From a bacterium (lineage in GTDB: Bacteria > Gemmatimonadota > Gemmatimonadetes > Gemmatimonadales > Gemmatimonadaceae): 35,369 nt of DNA. Positions 23,551 through 30,934 of this stretch are shown here, in pieces (position 1 is the stretch's first letter; every line of letters starts with the position of its first letter). Location: assembly GCA_021802745.1 (NCBI GenBank), contig JAJZRK010000005.1:1-35369 (forward strand), in the 5' to 3' direction. Made by a program: the position numbers and the translations under genes. A model generated the notes under the pieces. It worked only from the letters and a program-made list of their open reading frames with translations. It was not told the DNA's origin and made no database searches.

Positions 23551-23910
23551 CTGATCACGAAACCGATCGCCGTGCTGCTGGCCCCGCTCCTGCTGAACGG
23601 CTGCATGATGGCGGGCATGGCCGGGACGGGTCGCATGGGCACGGGGATGAACGCTGCCTCCGCCCGGAGCGAGCCGACGGTCATCAAGGAGGTGTCCGGA
23701 AGCGGTTTCCGGGTCACGGTGGAATTTCCTTACTACGCATCCGTCGACTCGTCGAGCTACACCGTCACGGTGCGCGGAGCTGATGGGCAGCTGATTCGGT
23801 CCGACGCACTGGTGGCCCTGGAGGTGTCACTCGAGCCGCCGATTGTCGTGGAACACCGCGTTGTGCTGCCCGCGCCCACGACGATGTCCGGAAACACCGC
23901 GCACACCTGA
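23551..23910 (+). CDS. Small lipoprotein, probable CTG start
   Basis: 119 residues if read from the CTG at 23551. AGGAG ends 5 bases before that CTG, and starting there gives a lipoprotein signal with a basic N-region (ITKPIAVLLAPLLLNGC, C18 lipidated). The only other start, GTG at 23572, would leave a signal with no basic residue and no ribosome site. The mature part begins with a Met/Gly-rich stretch (MMAGMAGTGRMGTGMN) and then a beta-rich domain (about 50-105). Family unknown. The Met-rich segment could bind a soft metal such as copper, but this is only a suggestion. Confidence 0.55.
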   Translation: MITKPIAVLLAPLLLNGCMMAGMAGTGRMGTGMNAASARSEPTVIKEVSGSGFRVTVEFPYYASVDSSSYTVTVRGADGQLIRSDALVALEVSLEPPIVVEHRVVLPAPTTMSGNTAHT

Positions 23911-23990
23911 TGCCGAGGGGCGGCGTGACGCCGTTATTGGTGCTCGGCGGCGTGGCGATGGCCGTTCTGATGCTGTTCGCGATGCGTTGA
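23910..23990 (+). CDS. 26-residue membrane peptide
   Basis: The ATG overlaps the TGA of the lipoprotein gene (TGATG), so its translation would be coupled. The product is MPRGGVTPLLVLGGVAMAVL plus six residues ending in MR: one membrane helix with a basic N-terminus. Too short to identify and below normal gene-calling size. Support comes from the stop-start overlap and helix character only. Confidence 0.4.
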   Translation: MPRGGVTPLLVLGGVAMAVLMLFAMR

Positions 23991-24066
23991 CCGGCGTGAA
24001 GCGATAGGTGGTGTCCGGCACGCTGCATGCGTCTCGGCGCACCGCCCCTGCGTCATGCTGGCGACG

Positions 24067-24618
24067 TCAGCCCGTCGTGAACGTGAACATCATGCCGAAC
24101 GATCCGTTGGCAGCCTGCCATCCGGCGCCGGTCATGCCAGGGCCCCACTGACCGTTCATCATCGACGTCGCACCGCCCATCATACCCGAGGTGACGGTCA
24201 GGCCTCCCATCGCGCTACCGGGAGTCATGTTGATCATGTGTCCCGCCGTGTCCTGCAGACCGGGTGACATGTGCACGACGTACACGGTGGCGTGTTTCAT
24301 GGCGGCCTGCGGCGTCATCGTGAGGGTGGTGCGATCCGAGGACCACATCGCCGTCGTCGCGACAACCGGCCCTGTGACGGTTCCCTCGTGCAGCACGACG
24401 AGCATCTCCGTGCCGGACATCATCGCCTTGCTGAAGTGAAGCACGATGGGCGTGCTGGTGGCGACGCCTGCCGTGGCATTCGCCGGCTGGAGGCTGGTCA
24501 AAGAGGGAGCGAGGGCGATGGCATCGGTCGGGCTGACGCCCGCGTCGCTCTTGGAGCACGCCGAGAGCACAAGCGCGAGAAGCGGGAAGACGGCGAGCGT
24601 GCGAACAGGCCCGCGCAT
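24067..24618 (-). CDS. Met/His-containing Ig-like (Big_5) lipoprotein
   Basis: 183 residues. Signal with lipobox LSAC (C21). Residues about 35-135 are a Big_5 Ig-like domain (SLTSLQPANATAGV, IVLHFSKAMM, TLTMTPQAAMKHATVYVVHM). A Gly/Met-rich tail of 45 residues follows (MMGGATSMMNGQWGPGM). The Big_5 fold is related to CopC-type copper-binding domains, and the Met and His residues, with a P-type metal ATPase remnant 100 bases away, hint at a metal link. This is inference only. The promoter region (24625-24660) is unusually AT-rich. Confidence 0.7.
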   Translation of the reverse strand: MRGPVRTLAVFPLLALVLSACSKSDAGVSPTDAIALAPSLTSLQPANATAGVATSTPIVLHFSKAMMSGTEMLVVLHEGTVTGPVVATTAMWSSDRTTLTMTPQAAMKHATVYVVHMSPGLQDTAGHMINMTPGSAMGGLTVTSGMMGGATSMMNGQWGPGMTGAGWQAANGSFGMMFTFTTG

Positions 24619-24629
24619 CAGGGCTCCGG

Positions 24630-24660
24630 TTTGGTGATATATTACTATATAGCTGAACCG
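24630..24660 (-). promoter_or_regulatory. AT-rich promoter island with ATATA-TTAC-TATAT repeat
   Basis: A 30-base stretch of almost pure A/T lies just upstream of the lipoprotein ATG. It holds a 5-bp inverted repeat ATATA/TATAT around TTAC. In such a GC-rich genome this is most likely the promoter and operator of the minus-strand gene; -10-like hexamers occur within it but none has a good -35. Confidence 0.4.
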
Positions 24661-24719
24661 TAGTGAGAATCTCCGGGGCCGTCAAGGGAGGGATGCACAG
24701 GGCGAACGCATCATGAAAT

Positions 24720-24992
24720 CCCGTCGTCGCCCTGATGGGCGATGACCTGAGTCGCCTGCCGTTCGCCGTCGGGTTGAGCCGGCGCGCGCGCGCCATCATC
24801 CGGCAGAACCTGCTCATCTCCTTGAGCGTGATTGCGATGCTCGTGGTGGCCACGATCGCCGGCTGGGCGCGGATCGGACCGGCGGTGATCGTGCACGAAG
24901 GCAGCACGCTGGTCGTGATCGTCAACGCGCTTCGTCTGCTCCGGTATCGCCCTGCCGTACACCGGGCGTGGAACCGCAACATGCCTCCGTGA
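24720..24992 (+). pseudogene. C-terminal remnant of a P-type heavy-metal ATPase
   Basis: The frame reads VVALMGDDLSRLPFAV then GLSRRARAIIRQNLLIS, two membrane helices and HEGSTLVVIVNALRLLRYR. These are the last about 85 residues of Zn/Cd/Co-type P1B ATPases (ZntA/CadA-like), from the hinge motif after the P-domain to the C-terminus. A stop codon (TGA) lies four codons upstream of the similarity, and no P-domain, phosphorylation Asp or metal-binding CPC is present. A remnant of a full gene lost by deletion or recombination. Confidence 0.85.
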
Positions 24993-25447
24993 CCCAATTG
25001 GATTGTCTGTCCCGTTTTCCTTGACTCGCTTCCACATCGGCGCCTCGATGCCCGTGGCGCGTTCCAGGAGTTTCCAATGAACAGAAGGCACGGAGCGTCT
25101 GTTGCTGCAGTCGGTGTTCGAGTACCCGACAGGCACGGAACTCGATCGTCCTCGCTTTCAATCGCCCGGACCCTGGGGCGACGTGAACTGGACCGAGCTC
25201 CGGCGTCGCATCAAGCGCGTCCGCGCGGAGATGCGCTGCGCACGCGCCGCGGGTCACACCGCAGGGTCGCGACCGATCCCCGTCCTGCGCGGTGCCTGTG
25301 CACGGCTCGCGGAAGGCTGGCAGCTTGCCGGCGACTATGGAGAGCCGGGGCGGGCGAAGCTTGCATAGCGAGTGGGCGGCCATCCATCGAGGACGCCAAA
25401 TTCGCGGCGGCGAAGCGCGAGACGAGGAGCTTCACCCTCAAGCGCGT
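24993..25447. other. 455-bp stretch without a secure gene
   Basis: AGGAG-TTTCCA-ATG at 25077 is a good ribosome site, but the frame that follows looks random. A second frame from a TTG at 25102 to 25368 encodes 88 residues (a middle stretch WGDVNWTELRRRIKRVRAEM looks protein-like) yet matches nothing I know. The two may be parts of one frameshifted gene. Nothing else is seen. Confidence 0.35.
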
Positions 25448-26599
25448 TCAACCAAACAGATCGCCTTGCGCCGCGCGCTGCGCAAACACCTCGAAGGGAA
25501 GCACGTCGATGCCGCGGTCGCGCAGCACCTCGCCACCGCCGTACACGACGTAGCCCGCCGTCAGCACTTTCTCGTCCATCAACTGCCGCAGCACGGCGGC
25601 GTCCTCGCGCCGCCAGCGGGCCGAGGCCTTTGCTTCGATGCCCACCGCACGACGGCCGCGCCGCCAGATGAAGTCCACCTCGACGCCGGCGGGGGTGCGC
25701 CAGTAGCTCAGGTCGCCCCCGGCGTTGTGCACGCTCATGGCCGCGCGCAGCTCATGAAGCACCAGCGTTTCGAGAAGCGCGCCGCGCTCCGCAGCCTCGA
25801 GCGGTTCCCGAATGCGACCAAGCAACGCACGGGCGACGCCCGGATCGAAGAGGTAGAATTTGGGGTGTCGCACCTCCTTGATGCGCGCCTTTGACTGCCA
25901 CGCGGGGAGCCAGAAGCCGATGAGCGTGTCGACCAGCACCTGGTAGTATCGTGCCACCGTCATGCGGGTCACGCCGGCATCACGGGCGGTGCCGGCGACG
26001 TTGACCACCTGGCCGTTGGAGATCGCCGCAACCTCGAGGAACCGACTGAACGCACCGAAGTCCTTGGTCAGTGCTTCCTGCTGGATCTCCTCACGCAGGT
26101 AGGTGCTGACGTACGCGTCCAGGATGTCGACGGCAAGTGCCGGTTCGGCACGCACCGACGGCAGCATCCCGAACCGCAGCAGGTCGTTGAGTGGTAGCGG
26201 GTGGCCGAGTTCGGCGAGAGTCAGCGGGAAGAAATGGCGAACGGCAATCCGGCCGGCGAGGAGATTGGCTTCCGTGCGGCGGAGCTTGCGCGCGCTGGAC
26301 CCGCACAGGGCGAAGCGATACGCCTTGCCGTGATCGGCGATGATCGACTGGACCTCATCGAGCAGGGCCGGGAGCTTCGGGACCTCGTCGACGACCACCC
26401 AGGTGCCGCGCGGCCGCGCCTCGATGCGCGCGCGAAAGCGCTCGGGATCGCGGGTGAGCTCGAGGACCGTGCCCATGCGGAGCAGGTCGAACCACTCGGC
26501 GTGCGGAAGGGCCTGGCGCAGCCAGGTGGTCTTGCCGGTGCCGCGCGGGCCGACGAGGAGGAACGACTGGCCGGGCAGGCGAAATGTGCGCTGATACAT
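25448..26599 (-). CDS. AAA-family ATPase with DUF4143 domain (copy B)
   Basis: 383 residues from the ATG at 26599. Walker A GPRGTGKTT (17-25), Walker B WVVVDE (67-72), sensor ALCGSSA, a winged-helix-like segment (NVAGTARDAGVTRMTVARYYQ) and the DUF4143 end with a nuclease-like signature (GVEVDFIW then GIEAKAS). The start is supported by a promoter whose predicted transcription start falls at 26600-26599, so the mRNA may be leaderless; an ATG three codons upstream would fall inside the -10 box. It follows the intact queG, while copy A follows a queG remnant. The two copies share only the general family. Confidence 0.9.
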   Translation of the reverse strand: MYQRTFRLPGQSFLLVGPRGTGKTTWLRQALPHAEWFDLLRMGTVLELTRDPERFRARIEARPRGTWVVVDEVPKLPALLDEVQSIIADHGKAYRFALCGSSARKLRRTEANLLAGRIAVRHFFPLTLAELGHPLPLNDLLRFGMLPSVRAEPALAVDILDAYVSTYLREEIQQEALTKDFGAFSRFLEVAAISNGQVVNVAGTARDAGVTRMTVARYYQVLVDTLIGFWLPAWQSKARIKEVRHPKFYLFDPGVARALLGRIREPLEAAERGALLETLVLHELRAAMSVHNAGGDLSYWRTPAGVEVDFIWRRGRRAVGIEAKASARWRREDAAVLRQLMDEKVLTAGYVVYGGGEVLRDRGIDVLPFEVFAQRAAQGDLFG

Positions 26600-26600
26600 A

Positions 26601-26635
26601 GTGTGCATAATAACAGTAAAAATGCACACAGTCAA
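26601..26635 (-). promoter_or_regulatory. Consensus promoter with 8-bp operator-like inverted repeat for ATPase B
   Basis: On the minus strand TTGACT (26635-26630), a 17-base spacer and TATTAT (26612-26607) form a near-consensus sigma70 promoter. GTGTGCAT and ATGCACAC (26601-26608 and 26622-26629) form an 8-bp inverted repeat that overlaps the spacer and -10 box, as an autorepressor site would. The ATG at 26599 is at or one base after the expected transcription start. Confidence 0.6.
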
Positions 26636-26739
26636 TACACAATGCCCGGCATGTCGGATCCGCGGACGTTGTGCGCACCGCTTGAGGAAGTGCAGGAGCG
26701 GTGGGATGCCTCCGAGGGCCCGGCGGGGGCACTCGAGCT

Positions 26740-27705
26740 TCATGGAATCCAGGAACGCGGAGCGCGCGTGGGCACGGTGCTCACATTGCCGAGCAGCGTG
26801 CCGGCATTGCGCCTGAGTCCTGACAACGTGCCCCGCGCCAACGGCGTATCGCCGAACCGCGCCTTGAACTCGGCGTCATCCATCGCCGTAAACGCCGCGA
26901 GGTCAGGCGCGACGAGTTCCGCGCGTGGTGTAAACGCCACTTCGGTGGCCGGCCGTGAGAACTTGGCGTTCCACGGGCACACCTCCTGGCACACATCGCA
27001 CCCGAACAGGTGCTCGCCCACCATCGCCGCCTGTGCCGGCGTGTGCGGGCCCTTGAGCTCGATGGTGAGGTACGAGATGCACCGCCGCGCATCGAGCACG
27101 CGCGGTGCGACGAACGCCTGCGTGGGGCACGCGTCGAGGCAGCGCGTGCACGTGCCGCAGTGATCGGTCGCGAACGGCTCATCCGGCGTGAGCGCGACGT
27201 CGAGGAAGAGCGCACCAAGAAAGAAAGAGGACCCGAGCTGCGGATTGAGAAGCAGCGTGTTCTTGCCGAACCAGCCGAGCCCGGCACGCTGCGCGAGGTC
27301 GCGCTCGAGCACGGGGCCGCTGTCCACGAACGAGCGGCCTTTCACCTGCGGAAGCTCGCCCTGCACCCATAGGAGCAACGCATCGAGCTTGTCCCACATC
27401 ACGCGATGGTAGTCGGTGAAGCGGGCGTATCGCGCAATGGGACCGTCCGGCTGCGTGCCGCCGTAGTTGAGCGCCACGACCAGCGCGCTCACCATGCCGT
27501 CCACCGGACGCCGCGCATCTCGGCGCAGTTCGGCGCCGCGTTCGAGGTAGGCCATCTCGCCGTGGTATCCGGCCGCAAGCCAGGCATCGAAATGCGCCAC
27601 GGTATCCGGCGCGCCGAGCGTGGCGATGCCGGCCAGGTCAAAGCCCGCCGCGCGGGCCTGCGTCTTGAGGCGGTCTCCGAAGCCGGCGGGAACCGGCGTA
27701 ATCAC
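26740..27705 (-). CDS. queG: Epoxyqueuosine reductase QueG
   Basis: 321 residues starting at a GTG that overlaps the stop of the upstream small gene. QueG carries out the last step of queuosine synthesis, reducing epoxyqueuosine to queuosine in tRNA wobble position 34 with cobalamin and two 4Fe-4S clusters. Cluster ligands are all present: C183, C186, C189, C193 (CGTCTRCLDACP) and C209, C236, C239, C243 (CDVCQEVCP). The cobalamin/substrate region holds VDSGPVLERDLAQRAGLGWFGKNT (about 127-150) in two parts. The last residues LRRNAG match the family end, without a HEAT extension. Other queuosine genes are not in the window. Confidence 0.96.
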   Translation of the reverse strand: MITPVPAGFGDRLKTQARAAGFDLAGIATLGAPDTVAHFDAWLAAGYHGEMAYLERGAELRRDARRPVDGMVSALVVALNYGGTQPDGPIARYARFTDYHRVMWDKLDALLLWVQGELPQVKGRSFVDSGPVLERDLAQRAGLGWFGKNTLLLNPQLGSSFFLGALFLDVALTPDEPFATDHCGTCTRCLDACPTQAFVAPRVLDARRCISYLTIELKGPHTPAQAAMVGEHLFGCDVCQEVCPWNAKFSRPATEVAFTPRAELVAPDLAAFTAMDDAEFKARFGDTPLARGTLSGLRRNAGTLLGNVSTVPTRAPRSWIP

Positions 27706-27950
27706 GGATAACGCCGCGCCCAGCGGGCGTAGCGCAGAATATCAGCGACCGGCGGAATGGCGTCGGCGTCACCATACGCGGTGTACATCCGCCAGCGCAG
27801 ATACTCGCGGTCAGGCCACGGGATAAACGGAAACTGCGCCCACCACCGCCGCCGGCGATACCGCCACCAGAGCACCGTGAGGTCGGCCGCCACGCGCGGG
27901 TTGGTGAGCGCACGCAGCTTGAGGACGACGAGGAGGCGGAGCCAAGCCAT
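27702..27950 (-). CDS. Small Trp/Arg-rich protein coupled to queG
   Basis: 82 residues from the ATG at 27950; the frame is open further back but upstream sequence is the heptamer array. The stop overlaps the queG GTG by four bases (GTGA). Rich in aromatic and basic residues (LWWRYRRRRWWAQFPFIPWPDREYLRWRMYTAYGD), so likely soluble or membrane-edge. I do not recognise the family; tight coupling suggests a role near QueG or a queG-linked RNA-binding function. Confidence 0.65.
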   Translation of the reverse strand: MAWLRLLVVLKLRALTNPRVAADLTVLWWRYRRRRWWAQFPFIPWPDREYLRWRMYTAYGDADAIPPVADILRYARWARRYP

Positions 27951-27963
27951 GGGTGGAAACTGC

Positions 27964-27998
27964 AGACGGTGGACGGTGGACGGTAGACGGTGGAGGGT
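27964..27998 (+). repeat. Heptamer array RGACGGT (5 copies)
   Basis: Five contiguous units: AGACGGT, GGACGGT, GGACGGT, AGACGGT, GGAGGGT. The array lies just upstream of the small queG-linked gene, in the divergent gap with the PlsC gene. Opposite in orientation to the array at 28061-28095. Confidence 0.9.
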
Positions 27999-28060
27999 TG
28001 ATACTGAGGTTGCGAGCCCGAATGACACTTCCTGCCGTGACCAACGCTTCGTATCCTCCG

Positions 28061-28095
28061 CCGTCTACCGTCTACCGTCTACCGTCTACCGTCCT
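28061..28095 (-). repeat. Heptamer array CCGTCTA (4-5 copies), inverted relative to 27964
   Basis: Four perfect CCGTCTA units and a degenerate fifth, which read TAGACGG on the other strand, i.e. the same AGACGGT unit. With the array at 27964 it forms a large inverted repeat with a 62-base centre, which may fold into a cruciform in the divergent promoter region. Confidence 0.9.
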
Positions 28096-28124
28096 TCGCC
28101 ACTCCCTTGGCCATCCCCCGCCTC

Positions 28125-29414
28125 ATGCCCCTCATCTCGCGTCTCGCGACGCGCGCCTACTACCGGGTCACGGTAGGCGGCGCGCGCCTCCCGGCGCAGG
28201 GGCCAGTGCTGCTCGTGGCGAATCACAGCAATAGCCTCATGGATCCGGCGCTCGTGACCGTGGCGGCGCGACGCGAGGTGCGGTTCCTCGCCAAGTCCAC
28301 GCTCTTCACGCATCCGCAGATCGGTTGGCTGATCAAGCTGGTGGGGTCCATTCCCGTCTATCGCGCGCAGGACGACCGGCGCATGCTGGGGCAGAACCGC
28401 GACATCTTCATCGCGGTGCACGAGGCGCTCGCCGCCGGCGCTGCCGTCGGCATCTTCCCCGAGGGGACGAGCCACTCCGAGTCGCGCCTCTCCCCCCTCA
28501 AGACGGGGGCGGCCCGCATCGCCCTCGGCGCGGCGCGGCGCATTGGCGGGGCCTTCCCCATCATCCCGGTGGGGCTCGTCTTCCGCGACCGCAACAGCGT
28601 GCGCAGTGAGGTGCGCATCGTCGTCGGCGACGCGTTCGACTGGAGCGACCTCGCGGCGCGGGCCGAGGAGAAGTTCGCGGTGCGCGAGCTGACCTCACGC
28701 ATTGACGTCGCCATGCGCCGCGTCACGCTCAACCTGGACTCGTGGGAAGACGCGGCTCTCGTGCATATGGCGGAACAGATCTGGGCCGCCGAACACGGGT
28801 CACCGCGCGACTCCGAGGCGACGGTGTCGCGCCTCGCGCTCATCGCCAGCGTGCTCCAGCGCTTCCAGTCGCGCGGTGACGCCGAATGGCGGACGACGGC
28901 GCGCGAGCTTCGCGCCCACGCGCGCATGCTGCAGCGCATGGGGCTCTCGCCGCAGGCGCTCAAGGAGGACGTGCGCGCGCCGGCCGCGCTGCTCTGGACC
29001 ATCAAGCGCCTCCCGCTGCTCGCCCTGCTGCCGCTGGCGTCGCTCGCGTTTCTGGTCTACTGGCCGCCGCTCACCGGCGCGCGCTGGTTTGCGAGGCACA
29101 ACAAGGAAGGGCCGGATTCGGAGAGCACCTACCGCGTGCTCGCCGTATTCCTGCTCGGCACGATCTGGACCGTCCTGTTGGCGAGCGCCGCGGCGTGGAT
29201 GCTGGGCTGGCTATCCGGTCTCGTCGCCTTGCTGCTCCTGCCGGCGGTGGCCACGGGCGCGGCGGTAGTGGCGGAAAGCCGCCGGCTGAGCTGGCTCGCC
29301 GTGCGCCGCTTCTTCGTGCGCCACCTGCACCGCCGGCGGCTGGGGCGCATGCGTCAGCGGCAGATCATGATCGCCGCGCATCTCAATGAGCTGCTGGATT
29401 TGGGGATGCAGTAG
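28125..29414 (+). CDS. PlsC-type lysophospholipid/glycerol-phosphate acyltransferase
   Basis: 429 residues from the ATG at 28125; a TTG at 28107 is possible. Acyltransferase domain about 20-215: H34 and D40 in NHSNSLMDP (the H-x5-D variant of Gpt2/Sct1-like enzymes), FLAKSTLF, GSIPVYR and FPEGTSHSE, the last a catalytic-site box. Two or three C-terminal membrane segments (about 300-385) then a basic end. It transfers fatty acyl chains in phospholipid synthesis at the inner membrane. Flanked by heptamer arrays on both sides (27964/28061 and 29415). Confidence 0.9.
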   Translation: MPLISRLATRAYYRVTVGGARLPAQGPVLLVANHSNSLMDPALVTVAARREVRFLAKSTLFTHPQIGWLIKLVGSIPVYRAQDDRRMLGQNRDIFIAVHEALAAGAAVGIFPEGTSHSESRLSPLKTGAARIALGAARRIGGAFPIIPVGLVFRDRNSVRSEVRIVVGDAFDWSDLAARAEEKFAVRELTSRIDVAMRRVTLNLDSWEDAALVHMAEQIWAAEHGSPRDSEATVSRLALIASVLQRFQSRGDAEWRTTARELRAHARMLQRMGLSPQALKEDVRAPAALLWTIKRLPLLALLPLASLAFLVYWPPLTGARWFARHNKEGPDSESTYRVLAVFLLGTIWTVLLASAAAWMLGWLSGLVALLLLPAVATGAAVVAESRRLSWLAVRRFFVRHLHRRRLGRMRQRQIMIAAHLNELLDLGMQ

Positions 29415-29463
29415 AGACGGTAGACGGTAGACGGTGGACGGTAGACGGTGGACGGTAGACCGT
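29415..29463 (+). repeat. Heptamer array RGACGGT (7 copies)
   Basis: Seven contiguous units: AGACGGT three times, GGACGGT, AGACGGT, GGACGGT and a degenerate AGACCGT. It begins immediately after the PlsC stop codon (29412-29414) and ends 14 bases before the convergent phosphodiesterase gene. Same unit as the two arrays upstream of PlsC. Confidence 0.92.
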
Positions 29464-29476
29464 ACCTCTCATCGGG

Positions 29477-30934
29477 CTACAGAAACGATTCGCCGTCCAA
29501 CCCACCTGGCACCGCGAGCCCCAGCGCCCGCAGCGCGCTGGGCATCACGTCCGCCGTGCGGCGCGGCGTGCGCAGCGCCGGCCGATTGAGCAGCAGCGGA
29601 ACATCCATGTGCGCCCGCAGCAGCGCGCCGTGCGACGACGCGTGCGGAATGGGTTCGTACCGGTCGCGGAAGTCCCACCCGTCCGCCGCCGACAGGATCA
29701 TCTCGCCCGCGCGCGGCGAACCGGCGAGCTGCAGCAGCTGCACCAGCGCGTCGGGGTAGTCGGAGCCGGCGCACGCCGCGTGCGCCGCACTGGGTGATGT
29801 CGCCTCCACGCGTCCGCCGAGTCCCAGGGGATCGCCGCCATCCATCGGTTCGTAGGTGAAGCGCTCGCCCGAGCGGCGCACCATCGCGCGGCCGCGCCGC
29901 GCGCGCGCGCGCACCTCCACGGCGCCGGCCCCACGCGGCAGCACCAGCAGATCCACCGAGGGCCGTTCGAGCAGGCGCGCCGCCACGGGCTCCCAGCGGG
30001 CGGCGAGTTCCGGCCAGGACGGGCGTGCCCGGCGCCGTAGCTCGAGGTACACATGACTCATCGCATTGCCGCTGACCATCACGGCGAGGTCGCGCCCGCC
30101 GCCGAGCGTCCACGGATGCGCGAGCACGCCGAATCCCCACGCCGTAAACAGCCCCGCCAGGTCCTCGTGCCGGTCCACCCGTGAATGGCCGTGGTCGCTC
30201 ACCACCCACAGGTGCATAGTCTCCCACCGTCCGTCACGCTCGGCGTCGGCGCGAATCTCGGCGGCGGTGTCATCCACGATGCGCATCGCCTCGAGCACGC
30301 CGGCATGGGTGTGCCCGAGCGCGTGCGACGCCTTGTCTATGCCCGGGTGCGCACAGAAGACGAACCGCGGCCGGTCGTGCCGAATGCGCGCCGCCACCCG
30401 GGCGCCCGTGGCGCGGTCCATCAGCAGCCAGCCCTCGATGTCACCGCGGAAGTGGGTCCACGCCGCCCGGGCGCCGAACGCCCAGCTGAAGCCGAGCCGC
30501 CGCGCCCGCGGCAGCCCGCGTCCGATGGGGGTGAGCGACCCCAAGGCATCGGGGACGTGCTCGAACAGCGTCTGGTGCTGCGTCGTCAGGTCGGCGTCGG
30601 CGAGGCGCGTCTGGATGCCGACATAACTGCGCGCGTAGTCCGGCCAGCGGGCCGCCGTGCGCGCGCGATCCCACCAGCGGATGCCGGGGAGTCCCGCCGT
30701 GCCGGGAAAGAGGCCAAGCAGCAACGGGGTGTATGCCGGGCCGGTGACCGACGGAAAGACCGAACTCACCGTGTGCAGCGCCCCTTCCGCCCGCAGGCGC
30801 GCGAGCGCCGGCAGGTGGCCCGCGTCAAGGGCCGTGCGGAGCGTGTCGGGGCGGGCGCCGTCGGCGACGAGGACGACGACACTTGGAGGGGACGGGTCGC
30901 GTCGGATCACCGCGGAAAGTAAACTGCAATCCAT
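29477..30934 (-). CDS. Type I phosphodiesterase / nucleotide-pyrophosphatase-like enzyme
   Basis: 485 residues from the ATG at 30934. Metal-binding D25 (VLVADGARPDT), nucleophile T64 (FPSVTGPAYT), then H/D metal sites (GIDKASHALGH and WVVSDHGHSRVDRHEDL). These are the metal-binding and catalytic elements of the alkaline-phosphatase superfamily of PF01663. Substrate (nucleotide, phosphonate or sugar phosphate) is not evident; no signal peptide, so cytosolic unless secreted otherwise. Its ATG shares CATG with the start of the divergent LOG-family gene. Confidence 0.85.
   Translation of the reverse strand: MDCSLLSAVIRRDPSPPSVVVLVADGARPDTLRTALDAGHLPALARLRAEGALHTVSSVFPSVTGPAYTPLLLGLFPGTAGLPGIRWWDRARTAARWPDYARSYVGIQTRLADADLTTQHQTLFEHVPDALGSLTPIGRGLPRARRLGFSWAFGARAAWTHFRGDIEGWLLMDRATGARVAARIRHDRPRFVFCAHPGIDKASHALGHTHAGVLEAMRIVDDTAAEIRADAERDGRWETMHLWVVSDHGHSRVDRHEDLAGLFTAWGFGVLAHPWTLGGGRDLAVMVSGNAMSHVYLELRRRARPSWPELAARWEPVAARLLERPSVDLLVLPRGAGAVEVRARARRGRAMVRRSGERFTYEPMDGGDPLGLGGRVEATSPSAAHAACAGSDYPDALVQLLQLAGSPRAGEMILSAADGWDFRDRYEPIPHASSHGALLRAHMDVPLLLNRPALRTPRRTADVMPSALRALGLAVPGGLDGESFL

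Noticed and set aside
21671..27705. Simple segmental duplication of queG plus ATPase
   Set aside because: The two ATPases share only short family motifs and differ throughout, while the queG parts are close. A single duplication would leave both equally similar.
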